This document shows, in pieces, positions 42,310 to 51,073 of a stretch of 64,000 bases of DNA. This DNA is from Allobosea sp. OK403 (GTDB taxonomy: Bacteria; Pseudomonadota; Alphaproteobacteria; Rhizobiales; Beijerinckiaceae). Location of the stretch: the NCBI RefSeq assembly GCF_900113835.1, contig NZ_FOQV01000007.1, forward strand, positions 131,501-195,500, read 5' to 3'. Made by a program: the position numbers and the translations under genes. The notes beneath the pieces were generated by a model. It was not told the origin of the DNA, did not search any database, and worked only from the letters and a program-made list of their open reading frames with translations. Numbering within the stretch: the first letter of the stretch is position 1; every line of letters starts with the position of its first letter.

Positions 42310-43113
42310 TCAGACGAAACGGTGGAAGCCGAAGCGGCGCTCGGCGATGAGCAGGATGATGCCGGTCGCGGCGATGAGCAGCGTCGAGACGGCGGCGACG
42401 CTCGGATCGATCCCCATCTCGACCGAGGAGAAGATCAGCACCGGCAGCGTCGTCTGGTTGGCGCTGATCAGGAAGATCGTCACCGGGACATTGTCGAGCG
42501 AGGTGATGAAGGCGAAGAGCGCGCCGGCGACGAGGCCCGGCAGGATCAGCGGCAAGGTCACGAGCCGGAAGGCCTCGAAGCCATTCGCGCCGAGCACGCG
42601 CGCGGCCTCCTCGACGGCAAGGTCGAGGCCCGAAAGGCTCGCCAGTGCCGAGCGCACGATATAGGGCACGGTGATGACGACATGCGCCATCAGCAGGCCG
42701 AACAGGCTGCCGCGCAGGCCGGTCAGGCTGTAATATTGCAGCAGCGCGACGCCGATCACGACCGCCGGCAGGACGAGCGGGGCCATCAGCACGGAGGTGA
42801 TCGCCTCCGATCCCGGCAGTGCCTTGCGGAACAGCGCATAGGCGGCCGCGACCCCGAGCACGAGCGAGATCGCCGTCGAGCCGCAAGCCAGGATCAGGCT
42901 CATCCGGATCGCCGAGAGATAGCTCGGGTCGCTCAGCACCTTGCCGAACCAGGCGAGCGTCAGCCCCCGTGGCGGGATGGTGAGATAGGAGGTCGTGCTG
43001 AAGGCGGCCAGCACGACGACGATCACCGGAATCTGCAGGAAGACGATGACGGCGAGGGCCGCCATGGTCACGGCCGAGCCCGGGCGATCGTCGCTGTCGC
43101 TCGCGCTCGTCAT
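42310..43113 (-). CDS. Pot-type ABC transporter permease (PotC-like)
   Basis: 267-residue permease with the PotC layout: first span, YLTIPPRGLTLAWFGKVLSD in the periplasmic stretch, VLMAPLVLPAVVIGVALLQY and the EAA loop VEEAARVLGANGFEAFRLVT. It overlaps its PotB-like partner by 4 bp. Confidence 0.93.
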   Translation of the reverse strand: MTSASDSDDRPGSAVTMAALAVIVFLQIPVIVVVLAAFSTTSYLTIPPRGLTLAWFGKVLSDPSYLSAIRMSLILACGSTAISLVLGVAAAYALFRKALPGSEAITSVLMAPLVLPAVVIGVALLQYYSLTGLRGSLFGLLMAHVVITVPYIVRSALASLSGLDLAVEEAARVLGANGFEAFRLVTLPLILPGLVAGALFAFITSLDNVPVTIFLISANQTTLPVLIFSSVEMGIDPSVAAVSTLLIAATGIILLIAERRFGFHRFV

Positions 43114-43961
43114 GCCATGCCCGCCCAGCGCTTGGTCAGCCGGCTCGACAGCCAGATCACGCCGATCGCCATCGCGGTCAGGGCGAAGGAGAGCGCCGAG
43201 CCGCTCGGCCAGTCGAGAAGCTGCATGTACTCGTCATAGATCAGCGTCGCCATGACCTTGTAGGTCGGCCCGCCCAGCATGCGCGGCGTCACCAAGGCGC
43301 TGATCGTCAGCACGAAGACCAGGATCGAGCCGGCGAGAATGCCCGGCGCCGAGAGCGGCAGCGTCACCGCGGCGAAGACGTGCAGGCGGCTGGAGCCCAG
43401 CGTCCCGGCGGCCGCCTCGACATCGCGTGGTACGTTGCGGATCGCCGCGACCAGCATCAGCACCATGAAGGGCAGGTAGATATGGGTCAGCCCGATCATC
43501 AATCCGGTCAGGTTGAACATTAGCTTCAACGGCGTGGCGATCAGCCCAAGCTGGATCAGCAGGTTGTTGACCAGCCCGCGATTGGACAGCAGCGCGATCC
43601 AGCCGAAGGAGCGCACCACCAGGTTGAGCATCATCGGGAAGATCACGAGCAGGATCAGCGGCACGCGCCAGCGCTCCGGCCCACGCGCGATCAGGAAGGC
43701 GAGGGGATAGCCGAGCAGCAGGCAAGCCAGCGTGACGAAGAGCCCGAGCCCCAGCGTGCGCCAGATCACCTCGCGATAGTAATCATCGGTGACGATGCGG
43801 GTGTAGTTCTCCAGTGTCCAGACGCCCGGCGCGATGCCCGTTCCTGGCGCATATTCGCGGAAGCTCGTCGGCAGCATCATCAGCACGGGCAGCAGGAAGA
43901 AGCCCGTCAGCACCAGCGCCAGCGGCGCCAGCAGCATCAGCCCGTGCCGGGGCGCGATCAC
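43110..43961 (-). CDS. Pot-type ABC transporter permease (PotB-like)
   Basis: 283-residue permease with early VLMMLPTSFREYAPGTGIAP and WTLENYTRIVTDDYYREVIW, then VIFPMMLNLVVRSFGWIALL and the EAA loop DVEAAAGTLGSSRLHVFAAV. Overlaps the ATPase and PotC genes by 4 bp each, a fully coupled ATPase-PotB-PotC set. Confidence 0.93.
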   Translation of the reverse strand: MIAPRHGLMLLAPLALVLTGFFLLPVLMMLPTSFREYAPGTGIAPGVWTLENYTRIVTDDYYREVIWRTLGLGLFVTLACLLLGYPLAFLIARGPERWRVPLILLVIFPMMLNLVVRSFGWIALLSNRGLVNNLLIQLGLIATPLKLMFNLTGLMIGLTHIYLPFMVLMLVAAIRNVPRDVEAAAGTLGSSRLHVFAAVTLPLSAPGILAGSILVFVLTISALVTPRMLGGPTYKVMATLIYDEYMQLLDWPSGSALSFALTAMAIGVIWLSSRLTKRWAGMA

Positions 43962-45040
43962 GCGGCCGCTCCCTCTGAGGCCATCGCGAAGATGGAGCCT
44001 GCATCGATCACGAGCGACACCGGCGTGCCGGGATCGAGTGCCGAATCCGGGCCGCTGGATGAGGTTTCGGCGATCAGCTCGATGCCCTCAGTGAGCCTGA
44101 CGACATATTGCACCCGCGCGCCGCTGAAGGAGCGCAGCGCGACCGTGCCGGCAAGCGCATCGGGCTCGGGCTGACCGCTGCGCAGCCGGATCGCCTCCTG
44201 GCGAATGACCACATCGACCTTGGCGCCCACGGCCGCGTCGATATGGGCCGCCTGCAGGATGAGACCAGTGCCCAGCCGCAGGCTGCCGCCCTGGCCGTCG
44301 CGCGTTGCGACCGTACCCTGGAGCCGGTTCGGCTTGCCGATGAAGCTCGCGACGAAGCCGGTGGCGGGCCGGTGATAGATGTCCTCCGGCGTTGCGAATT
44401 GCTGCATCACGCCCCTCGCCATCACGCAGACGCGGTCCGACATGGACAGCGCTTCGCCCTGGTCGTGGGTGACGAAGAGCGTGGTGATGCCAAGCCCGCG
44501 CTGCAGGCGCTTCAATTCGATCTGCATCTCGTCGCGCAATTGCGCGTCGAGATTGGAGAGCGGTTCGTCAAAGAGCAGCACGCGCGGCTGCGGCGCGATG
44601 GCGCGTGCGATCGCGACGCGCTGCTGCTGGCCGCCCGAGAGCTGGCGCGGAAAACGCTCGCCATAGGCGTCCAGCCTGACGCGGGCAAGCGCCTCCTTGA
44701 CCCGCCGGCCGAGCTCTGCGCCGGAGACCTTGCGGCGGCGCAGGCCGAAAGCGACGTTCTCGAAGACGGTGAGATGAGGAAACAGCGCATAGGACTGGAA
44801 GACCAGCCCGAGGCCGCGCTTGTTGGGCGGCAGCGCCGTGACGTCGTCGGAGCCGATCAGGATGCGGCCGCGGCTTGGTGCCACGAGCCCTGCGACCATG
44901 CGCAGGATCGTCGTCTTGCCGCAGCCGGACGGTCCCAGCAGCGAGACGAATTCGCCCTCTGCAATGGTGAGCGAGACCTCCCTGACGACTTCGGCTTCGC
45001 CATAGGACTTGCCCAGCCGCTCGAAGCTCAGCGCGCTCAC
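43958..45040 (-). CDS. Pot-type ABC transporter ATP-binding protein (PotA-like)
   Basis: 360-residue ATPase. The GTG at 45040 (VSALSFERLGKSYGEA) follows GAGGAGAG and fits the family start; the longer frame to 45169 is GC-rich filler. Walker A GPSGCGKTTILRMV, Q-loop VFQSYALFPHLTVFENVAFG, signature LSGGQQQRVAIARAIAPQPR, Walker B VLLFDEPLSNLDAQ, and a carboxyl-terminal TOBE-like region with VDVVIRQEAIRLRS. It works with the permeases encoded directly after it. Confidence 0.94.
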   Translation of the reverse strand: MSALSFERLGKSYGEAEVVREVSLTIAEGEFVSLLGPSGCGKTTILRMVAGLVAPSRGRILIGSDDVTALPPNKRGLGLVFQSYALFPHLTVFENVAFGLRRRKVSGAELGRRVKEALARVRLDAYGERFPRQLSGGQQQRVAIARAIAPQPRVLLFDEPLSNLDAQLRDEMQIELKRLQRGLGITTLFVTHDQGEALSMSDRVCVMARGVMQQFATPEDIYHRPATGFVASFIGKPNRLQGTVATRDGQGGSLRLGTGLILQAAHIDAAVGAKVDVVIRQEAIRLRSGQPEPDALAGTVALRSFSGARVQYVVRLTEGIELIAETSSSGPDSALDPGTPVSLVIDAGSIFAMASEGAAA

Positions 45041-45068
45041 CGGCTGCTCTCCTCTGCCCGCGCCAAGC

Positions 45069-46100
45069 TCAGCGCGCCACCTCGCGCTGCCAGCGGCGCG
45101 TCCAGTTGGCGGAGTTCTTGGCGACGATTTCGGGATCGACGAACCAGGCCTTCTCCAGGCTCTCCCCATTGGGGACGATCTTCTGGAGCTTGTCGGAGAG
45201 CTTCACCTTGGTGTTGACCGCGCCGATATAGGCCCGCTCCGAGAAGCAGCCCTGGCCTTCGGCCGAAAGGATCTGGTCGAGGAATTTATGCGCCAGCTCC
45301 GATTTGGCCGTGCCCTTGGGGATGATCACGGCCGGCAGGATGCCGACGGCGCCCTCCTTGGGATAGGCGACGGCAAGCGACAGGCCCTTGTCGATGGCGA
45401 CGCCGGCGCGGTCGGGATACCAGGGCGCGATTGCGATCTCCTCGCGCTCGAACAGCGAGAGCAACTGGTCGGCCTGGGTGTAGAGCACGGCCGAGCCCTT
45501 CGCGATCGGCTTGATCGCCTCGATGCCGGGATCGATGTTCTCCAGTGTGCCGCCCTTGAGCTTGTTCAGCGCCAGCAGGTAATGCAGGCCCGACGTGCCG
45601 CTGATATCGCCGATCGCGTACTTGCCTGTGTAGGCCGGGTCGGCGAGGTCGAGCCAGGAGGTCGGCGGCGTCTTGACCAGCTTTGGATTGTAGACGAGTG
45701 CGGTCGCGCTCACCATCGCGACGACATAGGCGTCGTCCTTGCCCCAGGCCGAGGCGATGACGTCGCCGGCGTTCTTGAGCTTCTTGCGGTCGATGATCTC
45801 GTTGAGCTTCTCGCCCTGGGTCTGGGCGGCCAGCGAGTTGTCGATATAGACGATGTCCATATCGGGCTTGCCGGCGGTCGCGCGGATCGCGGCGGCGAAT
45901 TGCGATGAATTGCCGAGCTTGAGCGAGACGGTGGCCCCCGTCGCCTTCTCGAAGGCGGCGACATGGCAGGCCTTGACGTTGTCGGCGAAGGAGCCGCCGA
46001 AGGAGCCGACGACGAGCTCCTCAGCCTGGGCGGAGAGCGAGAAGCCGGCGCAGAGGATGGCGGTGGCGGTGGCGGTCGCGAAGCAGAACTTGTGGCGCAT
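45069..46100 (-). CDS. Pot-type ABC substrate-binding protein
   Basis: 343-residue periplasmic protein. The ATG at 46100 (MRHKFCFATATATAILCAGF) starts a Sec signal ending near LSAQAEE. Mature motifs: LVVGSFGGSFADNVKACHVA, MDIVYIDNSLAAQTQGEKLN, SWLDLADPAYTGKYAIGDIS and AIAPWYPDRAGVAI. First gene of the minus operon that runs to the amidase gene, divergent from a MarR regulator across a perfect palindrome. Confidence 0.93.
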   Translation of the reverse strand: MRHKFCFATATATAILCAGFSLSAQAEELVVGSFGGSFADNVKACHVAAFEKATGATVSLKLGNSSQFAAAIRATAGKPDMDIVYIDNSLAAQTQGEKLNEIIDRKKLKNAGDVIASAWGKDDAYVVAMVSATALVYNPKLVKTPPTSWLDLADPAYTGKYAIGDISGTSGLHYLLALNKLKGGTLENIDPGIEAIKPIAKGSAVLYTQADQLLSLFEREEIAIAPWYPDRAGVAIDKGLSLAVAYPKEGAVGILPAVIIPKGTAKSELAHKFLDQILSAEGQGCFSERAYIGAVNTKVKLSDKLQKIVPNGESLEKAWFVDPEIVAKNSANWTRRWQREVAR

Positions 46101-46208
46101 GGTTGCAGGTCCCCGTCTGTTGCGTGGCGCCAACCGCTGTTCCGCGGCTTCTCGGCGCGAAGAGCAAGGCCTTTCGCCCGCCATTCCAGGGAAGCATGGC
46201 ATGCCTCA

Positions 46209-46232
46209 ATTTATCTTTCAAGAAAGATAAAT
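46209..46232. promoter_or_regulatory. perfect 24-bp palindrome, MarR operator
   Basis: ATTTATCTTTC and GAAAGATAAAT arms of 11 bp around AA, perfectly symmetric and AT-rich inside GC-rich DNA. A further GAAAGATA half follows at 46233-46240. It is midway between the divergent binding-protein gene (start 46100) and the marR gene (start 46323), as expected for a MarR site controlling both. The size and symmetry are typical for the family. Confidence 0.8.
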
Positions 46233-46322
46233 GAAAGATACTCTGGGCGCCTCAAGCCCTTGCGATCACCCTTGCGGCGCGGCGCATAGCATGGTCGGAA
46301 GGGCAGGATCAGGAGGATCAGC

Positions 46323-46862
46323 ATGCGCAACGATGCCCAGCGACGCATCGAGACCGAAGAGCCGATTGCGCTCTGGGAGAACGATCGTGTCGGCGCTGGC
46401 ATGCAGCGCTGGCGCCGCGAGTTCCCCGAGATCGACTGCTCGGGCAAGGCCGTGGTCGGCCGCCTCTTGCATCTGCACGAGGTCTTCCTGACGGCGGTCA
46501 ACCGCACCCTGGGCAAGCACCGCCTGAAATATCCCGCCTTTGCCGTGCTCGCGACCTTGCGCGTCGAGGGAGCGCCCTATCGGATGTCGCCCAAGGCCCT
46601 GCTCGACTCGCTGATCCTGACCTCGGGTGGTCTGTCGAACCTGCTGCGCAAGCTGGAGAAGGCCGGCCATATCCGCCGCATGGCCGACGAGACCGATGGG
46701 CGCGGCGTCATCGTCGAATTGACTGAAGCCGGCCGCCGCCTGGTCGAGCCGGCCATGCGCGACCATGCCGAGACGGAGCGCAGATTGCTCAGCGCGCTCT
46801 CGGCGGAGGAGCAGAGCGCGACCGCCCGCGCGCTCGGACAGATGATGCTCGGCGCGCCATAG
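46323..46862 (+). CDS. MarR-family transcriptional regulator
   Basis: 179-residue regulator. The winged helix-turn-helix is around residues 75-140 (MSPKALLDSLILTSGGLSNL, RKLEKAGHIRRMADETDGRG, LTEAGRRLV), with the beta-wing D-x-R-G reading DETDGRG. An amino-terminal extension of about 40 residues precedes the dimerisation helices. A perfect AGGAGG lies 9 bp before the ATG. It diverges from the Pot/deacetylase-like/SDR/amidase operon and probably represses it and itself, released by an imported compound. Confidence 0.93.
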   Translation: MRNDAQRRIETEEPIALWENDRVGAGMQRWRREFPEIDCSGKAVVGRLLHLHEVFLTAVNRTLGKHRLKYPAFAVLATLRVEGAPYRMSPKALLDSLILTSGGLSNLLRKLEKAGHIRRMADETDGRGVIVELTEAGRRLVEPAMRDHAETERRLLSALSAEEQSATARALGQMMLGAP

Positions 46863-46885
46863 GGCGGTCGGTCGCGTCCTCTAGC

Positions 46886-46974
46886 CCGTCTTTGCGAACG
46901 AAGTGAAGCAATCCAGGGGGACTTGGGGCGCAGCCCTCTGGATTGCTTCGTCGCTACGCTCCTCGCAATGACGG
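46886..46974. repeat. palindromic intergenic repeat, family B, copy 2
   Basis: CCGTCTTTGCGAACG at the left, CGCAATGACGG at the right, inner GAAGCAATCCAGGG / CCTCTGGATTGCTTC. It lies between convergent marR and SDR genes and is a likely bidirectional terminator. Confidence 0.92.
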
Positions 46975-46987
46975 CCAGGGTTCGAGT

Positions 46988-47755
46988 CTAGAGGACAGAC
47001 GACATCCCGCCATCGACATAGATGATCTGGCCGTTGACGTAGTTCGAGGCGTCGGAAGCCAGGAAGACGGCGGTGCCGACGAGTTCTCCGGGCTTGCCCC
47101 AGCGCTTGGCCGGGGTGCGGCCCTTGACCCAGGCGTCGAAGCTCGGATTGTCGATCAGGGCCTGGTTCATGTCGGTGATCATGTAGCCGGGCCCGATCGC
47201 ATTGGCCTGGATGCCGTGCTCGGCCCATTCCGCCGCCATGGCCCGCGTCAGCATCTTGATGCCGCCCTTGGCGACCGTGTAGGGCGCGACCGTGGCGCGG
47301 GCGAGCTCGCTGGTCAGCGAGCCGATATTGATGACCTTGCCGTGGCCGCGCGCGATCATGCGTTTGGCCGCCTCGCGCCCGATCATGAAGGCCGAGGTCA
47401 GGTTGGTGTCGATGACGCGCTGCCAGTCGGCCGTGGCGAGCTCGACCATCGGCTTGCGGAACTGGATGCCGGCATTGTTGACGAGGATGTCGACAGCGAT
47501 GCCCGCTGCGTCGAAGGCCTCAAAAGCGCGCAGGATCTCGGCCTCGTCGGTGACGTTGAACGGGGCGGGTTCGGCCTGATGGCCGAGCGCACGGAATTCC
47601 GCCACGGTTTCCGCCACGCGGCCCGGATCCGTGCCGTTGATCAGGATGCGCGCGCCGGCGACGGCCAGCCCTTCCGCCATGGCGCGGCCGAGCCCGCGCG
47701 ACGAGCCGGTGACGAGCGCGGTCTTGCCGCTGAGGTCGAAGAGGGGATTGCTCAT
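46988..47755 (-). CDS. SDR, gluconate 5-dehydrogenase-like
   Basis: 255-residue classical SDR whose pattern fits gluconate 5-dehydrogenase (IdnO/Gno): FDLSGKTALVTGSSRGLGRA, NNAGIQFRKPMVELATADWQ, INIGSLTSELARATVAPYTV with YTVAK, and NAIGPGYMITDMNQALIDNP. IdnO reduces 5-keto-D-gluconate to D-gluconate. The L-idonate 5-dehydrogenase-like gene at 58823, which would make that intermediate, lies 11 kb away behind a shared operator. The gene is 11 bp downstream of the enolase-superfamily gene. The symbol is withheld because related SDRs act on other sugar acids. Confidence 0.85.
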   Translation of the reverse strand: MSNPLFDLSGKTALVTGSSRGLGRAMAEGLAVAGARILINGTDPGRVAETVAEFRALGHQAEPAPFNVTDEAEILRAFEAFDAAGIAVDILVNNAGIQFRKPMVELATADWQRVIDTNLTSAFMIGREAAKRMIARGHGKVINIGSLTSELARATVAPYTVAKGGIKMLTRAMAAEWAEHGIQANAIGPGYMITDMNQALIDNPSFDAWVKGRTPAKRWGKPGELVGTAVFLASDASNYVNGQIIYVDGGMSSVL

Positions 47756-47766
47756 TTGGGCACCCG

Positions 47767-48966
47767 TCAGAGGCTGGTGCGGCGGACGGTGAGGTCCGAG
47801 CGCTCGAAGACCGCTGGCAGGAGTTCGACACCGAGCCCCGGCCCTTCCATCGGCAGGACATAGCCGTCCTTGATCACCGGCATGGTGGTGACGAGCTCAT
47901 TGTACCAGCCGGTATAGAAGGCGCGCACCGATTCCTGGATCAGCGTGTTGGGCTGGCTGAAGGAGGCGTGGATGGCGGCGATGAAGCCGACCGGGCCGAT
48001 GCAGTCATGCGGCGCGAAGGGGCGGTGATAGGTTTCCGCCATCGCCGCGATCTTGCGCCCCTCGGTCAGGCCGCCGGTCCAGCACAGGTCGGCCATGACG
48101 ATGTGCATGGCGTCGCGGTCGAGCATGTCCTTATAGGGGAAGCGCGAGCCCAGGGTCTCGCTGGCGCAGACCGAGACCGTCGTCGAGCGGGCGTATTCGG
48201 CCAGCGCCTGCGGCGAGTTCATCCGGATCGGATCCTCGTACCAGGTCGGGCTGTACTGCTCGAGCTCGCGGGCGATCTTGATCGCGGTCGGCAGGTTCCA
48301 GAGCGAGTGGAACTCGACCATGATCTCGATCTTGTCGCCGACGGCCTTGCGGATCTTCTCGAAGGGCTCGACTGCCTTACGCATCTGCGCGGGCGTGATG
48401 TAGAGGCCCTGGTTCTCGATCGCGGGCGGGTCGAACGGCCAGATCTTCATCGCCGTGATGCCGCTTTCCAGCAGGCTCTCGGCCACCGCATCGGCGCGGT
48501 TCATGAAACCGTCGAGGTCCTCATAGGGGCCGGAGGTTTCGCCGAGATTCCAGGTCGAGACCGGCTTGATGTTGTGCGAGCGGACATATTTGTAGCCGGC
48601 GCAGGTGTTGTAGATGCGCTGCTTGTCGCGGCAGAGGCCGCCGAGCATCTGGTGCACCGGCTGGCCGCAGACCTTGCCGAACACATCCCAGAGCGCGATG
48701 TCGACGGCCGAGGTTGCGCGGGATTCGACGCCGGTCGAGGCCTGCGCCATCGGCAGGTTCGACATCTCGCGATGCAGCGCCTCGATATGCAGCGGGTTCT
48801 TGCCGAGCAAGCGCATGGCGAGCGTGTCGTGCAGGTGGGATTCGACCGCGCCGGCGCCGTAGAAGGTCTCGCCGAGTCCGATCACGCCGGCATCGGTATG
48901 CACGCGCACCCACAGGACATTGGCGAACTCTTCCGTCCGCAGCGTTTCGATGGCGGTGATCTTCAA
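47767..48966 (-). CDS. enolase-superfamily sugar-acid dehydratase-like enzyme
   Basis: 399-residue enzyme of the mandelate racemase/mannonate dehydratase branch. It starts MKITAIETLRTEEFANVLWV with the capping domain, followed by VESRATSAVDIALWDVFGKV. Metal ligands are in IMVEFHSLWN, TWYEDPIRMN and VCASETLGSR, and a catalytic-His region is RPFAPHDCIGPVG. Such enzymes dehydrate aldonic or aldaric acids to 2-keto-3-deoxy acids. The next gene is the gluconate 5-dehydrogenase-like SDR, and a GntR gene diverges upstream. Specificity (mannonate, gluconate, galactarate or other) is open. Confidence 0.87.
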   Translation of the reverse strand: MKITAIETLRTEEFANVLWVRVHTDAGVIGLGETFYGAGAVESHLHDTLAMRLLGKNPLHIEALHREMSNLPMAQASTGVESRATSAVDIALWDVFGKVCGQPVHQMLGGLCRDKQRIYNTCAGYKYVRSHNIKPVSTWNLGETSGPYEDLDGFMNRADAVAESLLESGITAMKIWPFDPPAIENQGLYITPAQMRKAVEPFEKIRKAVGDKIEIMVEFHSLWNLPTAIKIARELEQYSPTWYEDPIRMNSPQALAEYARSTTVSVCASETLGSRFPYKDMLDRDAMHIVMADLCWTGGLTEGRKIAAMAETYHRPFAPHDCIGPVGFIAAIHASFSQPNTLIQESVRAFYTGWYNELVTTMPVIKDGYVLPMEGPGLGVELLPAVFERSDLTVRRTSL

Positions 48967-49094
48967 GGCCTGCCTCCCATGGCGGCTGGCGTTCTTCGCC
49001 GGCTTGCGCGCCGGGGAACGCCTTGGTTGATTGTCGTGTCGACCATAGCTCCGAGTGGAGGCATCAGGTCAAAGCAGGGCGACCATAGGAGCGC

Positions 49095-49110
49095 TTGTAA
49101 AATATCACAA
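49095..49110. promoter_or_regulatory. GntR operator, copy 1 (TTGTAAAATATCACAA)
   Basis: 16-bp imperfect palindrome with TTGT/ACAA ends in the gap between the divergent enolase-superfamily and GntR genes. The identical 16 bp occur at 54275-54290 before the sugar ABC operon. The surrounding gap also has CGACCATA at 49040 and 49080 and the inverted TATGGTCG at 49117, which could be further contact or half sites. Confidence 0.75.
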
Positions 49111-49174
49111 CATGTTTATGGTCGATGCCAAGATGGAGCCGCACTAATGAGCTCCACGGCGGAGGAGATGCAAA

Positions 49175-49936
49175 TTGGCTAAGCGCGCAAGCCGGCCGGC
49201 CTTGATCGAGGTGGGAGAAGCGGGCGCTCCGCCGCGGCGCAACCGCGTCAATCTGTTCGAGCTGGCCTATCACCGCATCGAGGAATTGCTGGTGAAGTGC
49301 GAGCTCGCGCCCGGCCGCTTCCTCGCCATGCAGGATCTCCAGGACATGACCGGTTTCGGCCGGACGCCGGTCCATCATGCCGTGAACCGTCTCGCCGCCG
49401 ACACGCTGATCATCATCCGCCCGCGTCACGGCCTGCAGATCGCGCCGATCGACCTCGCCCGCGAGCGCGTGCTTTTACATCTGCGCCGCGATATCGAGCG
49501 CTTCGTCATCAGGCTCGCCGCCGAACGCGCCGGACCCTCGCACCGCAACCAGATGCTGCATATGGAGCGGCTGCTGCGCGAGAAGCGCGATGGCTTGACG
49601 CTTGCCGAGTTCAATACGCTCGACCGCCGCATCGACCAGATGGTGCTGGCCGCCGCCGGCGAACCCTTTCTGGAGCATACGCTGCGGCCGCTCCACACCA
49701 TCTTTCGCCGCATCGGCTTCATCCATCACAGCTATATGGCTGAGAGGACGAGTCTCGACGGCACGATCGACCACCATCTTGCCGTGCTCAACGCCGTCGC
49801 CACCAGGCATGTCGACCGCGCGGTCGCGGCCTCGGATGCGCTGATCGCCTTCGTCGACGGCATGTTCGACGAGATGGAGAGCCGTATCGACCCTTCTCTC
49901 CTGGATTGCAGCATCGAGCCCCTGCTCGGCGCCTGA
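49175..49936 (+). CDS. GntR-family transcriptional regulator
   Basis: 253-residue regulator. The winged helix spans residues 25-90 (LFELAYHRIEELLVKCELAP, MQDLQDMTGFGRTPVHHAVN, IIIRPRHGLQIAPI) and an FCD-type helical domain follows with FNTLDRRIDQMVLAAAGEPF and TIDHHLAVLNAVATRHVDRA. The TTG at 49175 follows GGAGGAG at 7 bp, so it is the likely start. It diverges from the enolase-superfamily/SDR pair and is encoded ahead of the 2-hydroxyacid dehydrogenase. The 16-bp operator in front of it also precedes the sugar ABC operon, so it probably controls both. Confidence 0.9.
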   Translation: MAKRASRPALIEVGEAGAPPRRNRVNLFELAYHRIEELLVKCELAPGRFLAMQDLQDMTGFGRTPVHHAVNRLAADTLIIIRPRHGLQIAPIDLARERVLLHLRRDIERFVIRLAAERAGPSHRNQMLHMERLLREKRDGLTLAEFNTLDRRIDQMVLAAAGEPFLEHTLRPLHTIFRRIGFIHHSYMAERTSLDGTIDHHLAVLNAVATRHVDRAVAASDALIAFVDGMFDEMESRIDPSLLDCSIEPLLGA

Positions 49937-49994
49937 ACCGCAAGAAGCCCTGAAACACGACAAGTCCCTGAAACACGAAAAGTCCTGCCCGCCC

Positions 49995-50975
49995 ATGCGC
50001 ATCATCTTCCACGGCGAGAACGCCGCCTCCTTCAGCAGCGGTTTCGCTGAACTCGTCGGTCCGCAGGCCGATATCCGCATCCTGCCGGATGTTCTCGGCG
50101 TCGGCGCCGATCAGCGCGCTTATGCCGATGCCGATGTCATCATCGGCACGAAGTTCGGTGCGAGCCTGCCGGTTCCGTCGCGGTTGAGGCTCTTCCATGT
50201 GCCTGGCGCCGGCTATGACGCGGTCGATCTCGGCCTGCTCCCGGCCTCGGCGAGCGTCTGCAACTGCTTCGGCCATGAGCAGGCGATCGCCGAATATGTG
50301 ATGAGCGCATTGCTTGCCCGCAGCATTCCGCTCGCGGATGCCGACCAGCGTCTGCGCCGGGGCGATTGGGCCTATTGGGCGGGCTCTCCCGAGCGGGTCC
50401 ATGGCGAGATCGCCGGCAAGACCATCGGCCTGCTCGGCTTCGGCCATATCGGCAAGGCGATCGCAAGGCGCGCCAAGGCCTTCGAGATGAACGTCCATGT
50501 CGCCAACCGCAGCGCCGTGCCGGTTTCGGACATCGTCGATCGCGCCTTCACGCTCGACCGGCTCGACGCGTTCTGGGGCTCGGCCGACGCCATCATCGTC
50601 TCGGTGCCGTTGACTGAGGAGACCAAGGGCATCGTCGGGGCCGCGGCCTTCGCCGCGATGAAGCCTGACGCCGTGGTCGTCAATGTCGGGCGCGGCCCGA
50701 CCATCGATGAGACGGCGCTGTTCGAGGCGCTCAAGGCCGGCCGGATCGGCGGCGCGATCATCGACACATGGTATCAGTATCCCGGCCCGGACCAGGCCGA
50801 AACCTTGCCGTCGAAACAACCTTTCCACGAGCTTTCAAACGTTTTAATGACGCCGCACATGTCCGGCTGGACCAGCGGAACCATCCGCCGCCGCCAGCAG
50901 ACCATGGCCGACAACATCAAGCGTTGCTTCTCCGGCTCCTCGCTCGAGAATGTCGTGAGAGCAAGCGTGTCGTGA
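49995..50975 (+). CDS. D-isomer 2-hydroxyacid dehydrogenase family protein
   Basis: 326-residue NAD(P)-dependent oxidoreductase. The nucleotide motif GLLGFGHIGKAIARRA is near residue 142, the catalytic Arg in VVNVGRGPTIDETALFEALK near 234 and the catalytic His in VLMTPHMSGWTSG near 290. The region that usually carries the acid partner (DVFxxEP) reads DTWYQYPGPDQ, so Glu is not at the normal place; formate dehydrogenase-like enzymes use Gln here. It may reduce a 2-keto acid from sugar-acid breakdown. It is 58 bp downstream of the GntR gene. Confidence 0.9.
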   Translation: MRIIFHGENAASFSSGFAELVGPQADIRILPDVLGVGADQRAYADADVIIGTKFGASLPVPSRLRLFHVPGAGYDAVDLGLLPASASVCNCFGHEQAIAEYVMSALLARSIPLADADQRLRRGDWAYWAGSPERVHGEIAGKTIGLLGFGHIGKAIARRAKAFEMNVHVANRSAVPVSDIVDRAFTLDRLDAFWGSADAIIVSVPLTEETKGIVGAAAFAAMKPDAVVVNVGRGPTIDETALFEALKAGRIGGAIIDTWYQYPGPDQAETLPSKQPFHELSNVLMTPHMSGWTSGTIRRRQQTMADNIKRCFSGSSLENVVRASVS

Positions 50976-51073
50976 GAGAAGGACGTTCCGCGACCTGACG
51001 ATCAAGCAACCGGCCACACGAAGCCGGGGCATAAAGAGCAAACCCATCCGCGAAGCCCAAGGAAACGCAACCA

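Noticed and set aside
41545..43239. 564-codon plus-strand open frame over the deacetylase-like and permease genes
   Set aside because: Spans three minus-strand features with intact motifs and consists of low-complexity Asp/Arg/Gln-rich sequence.
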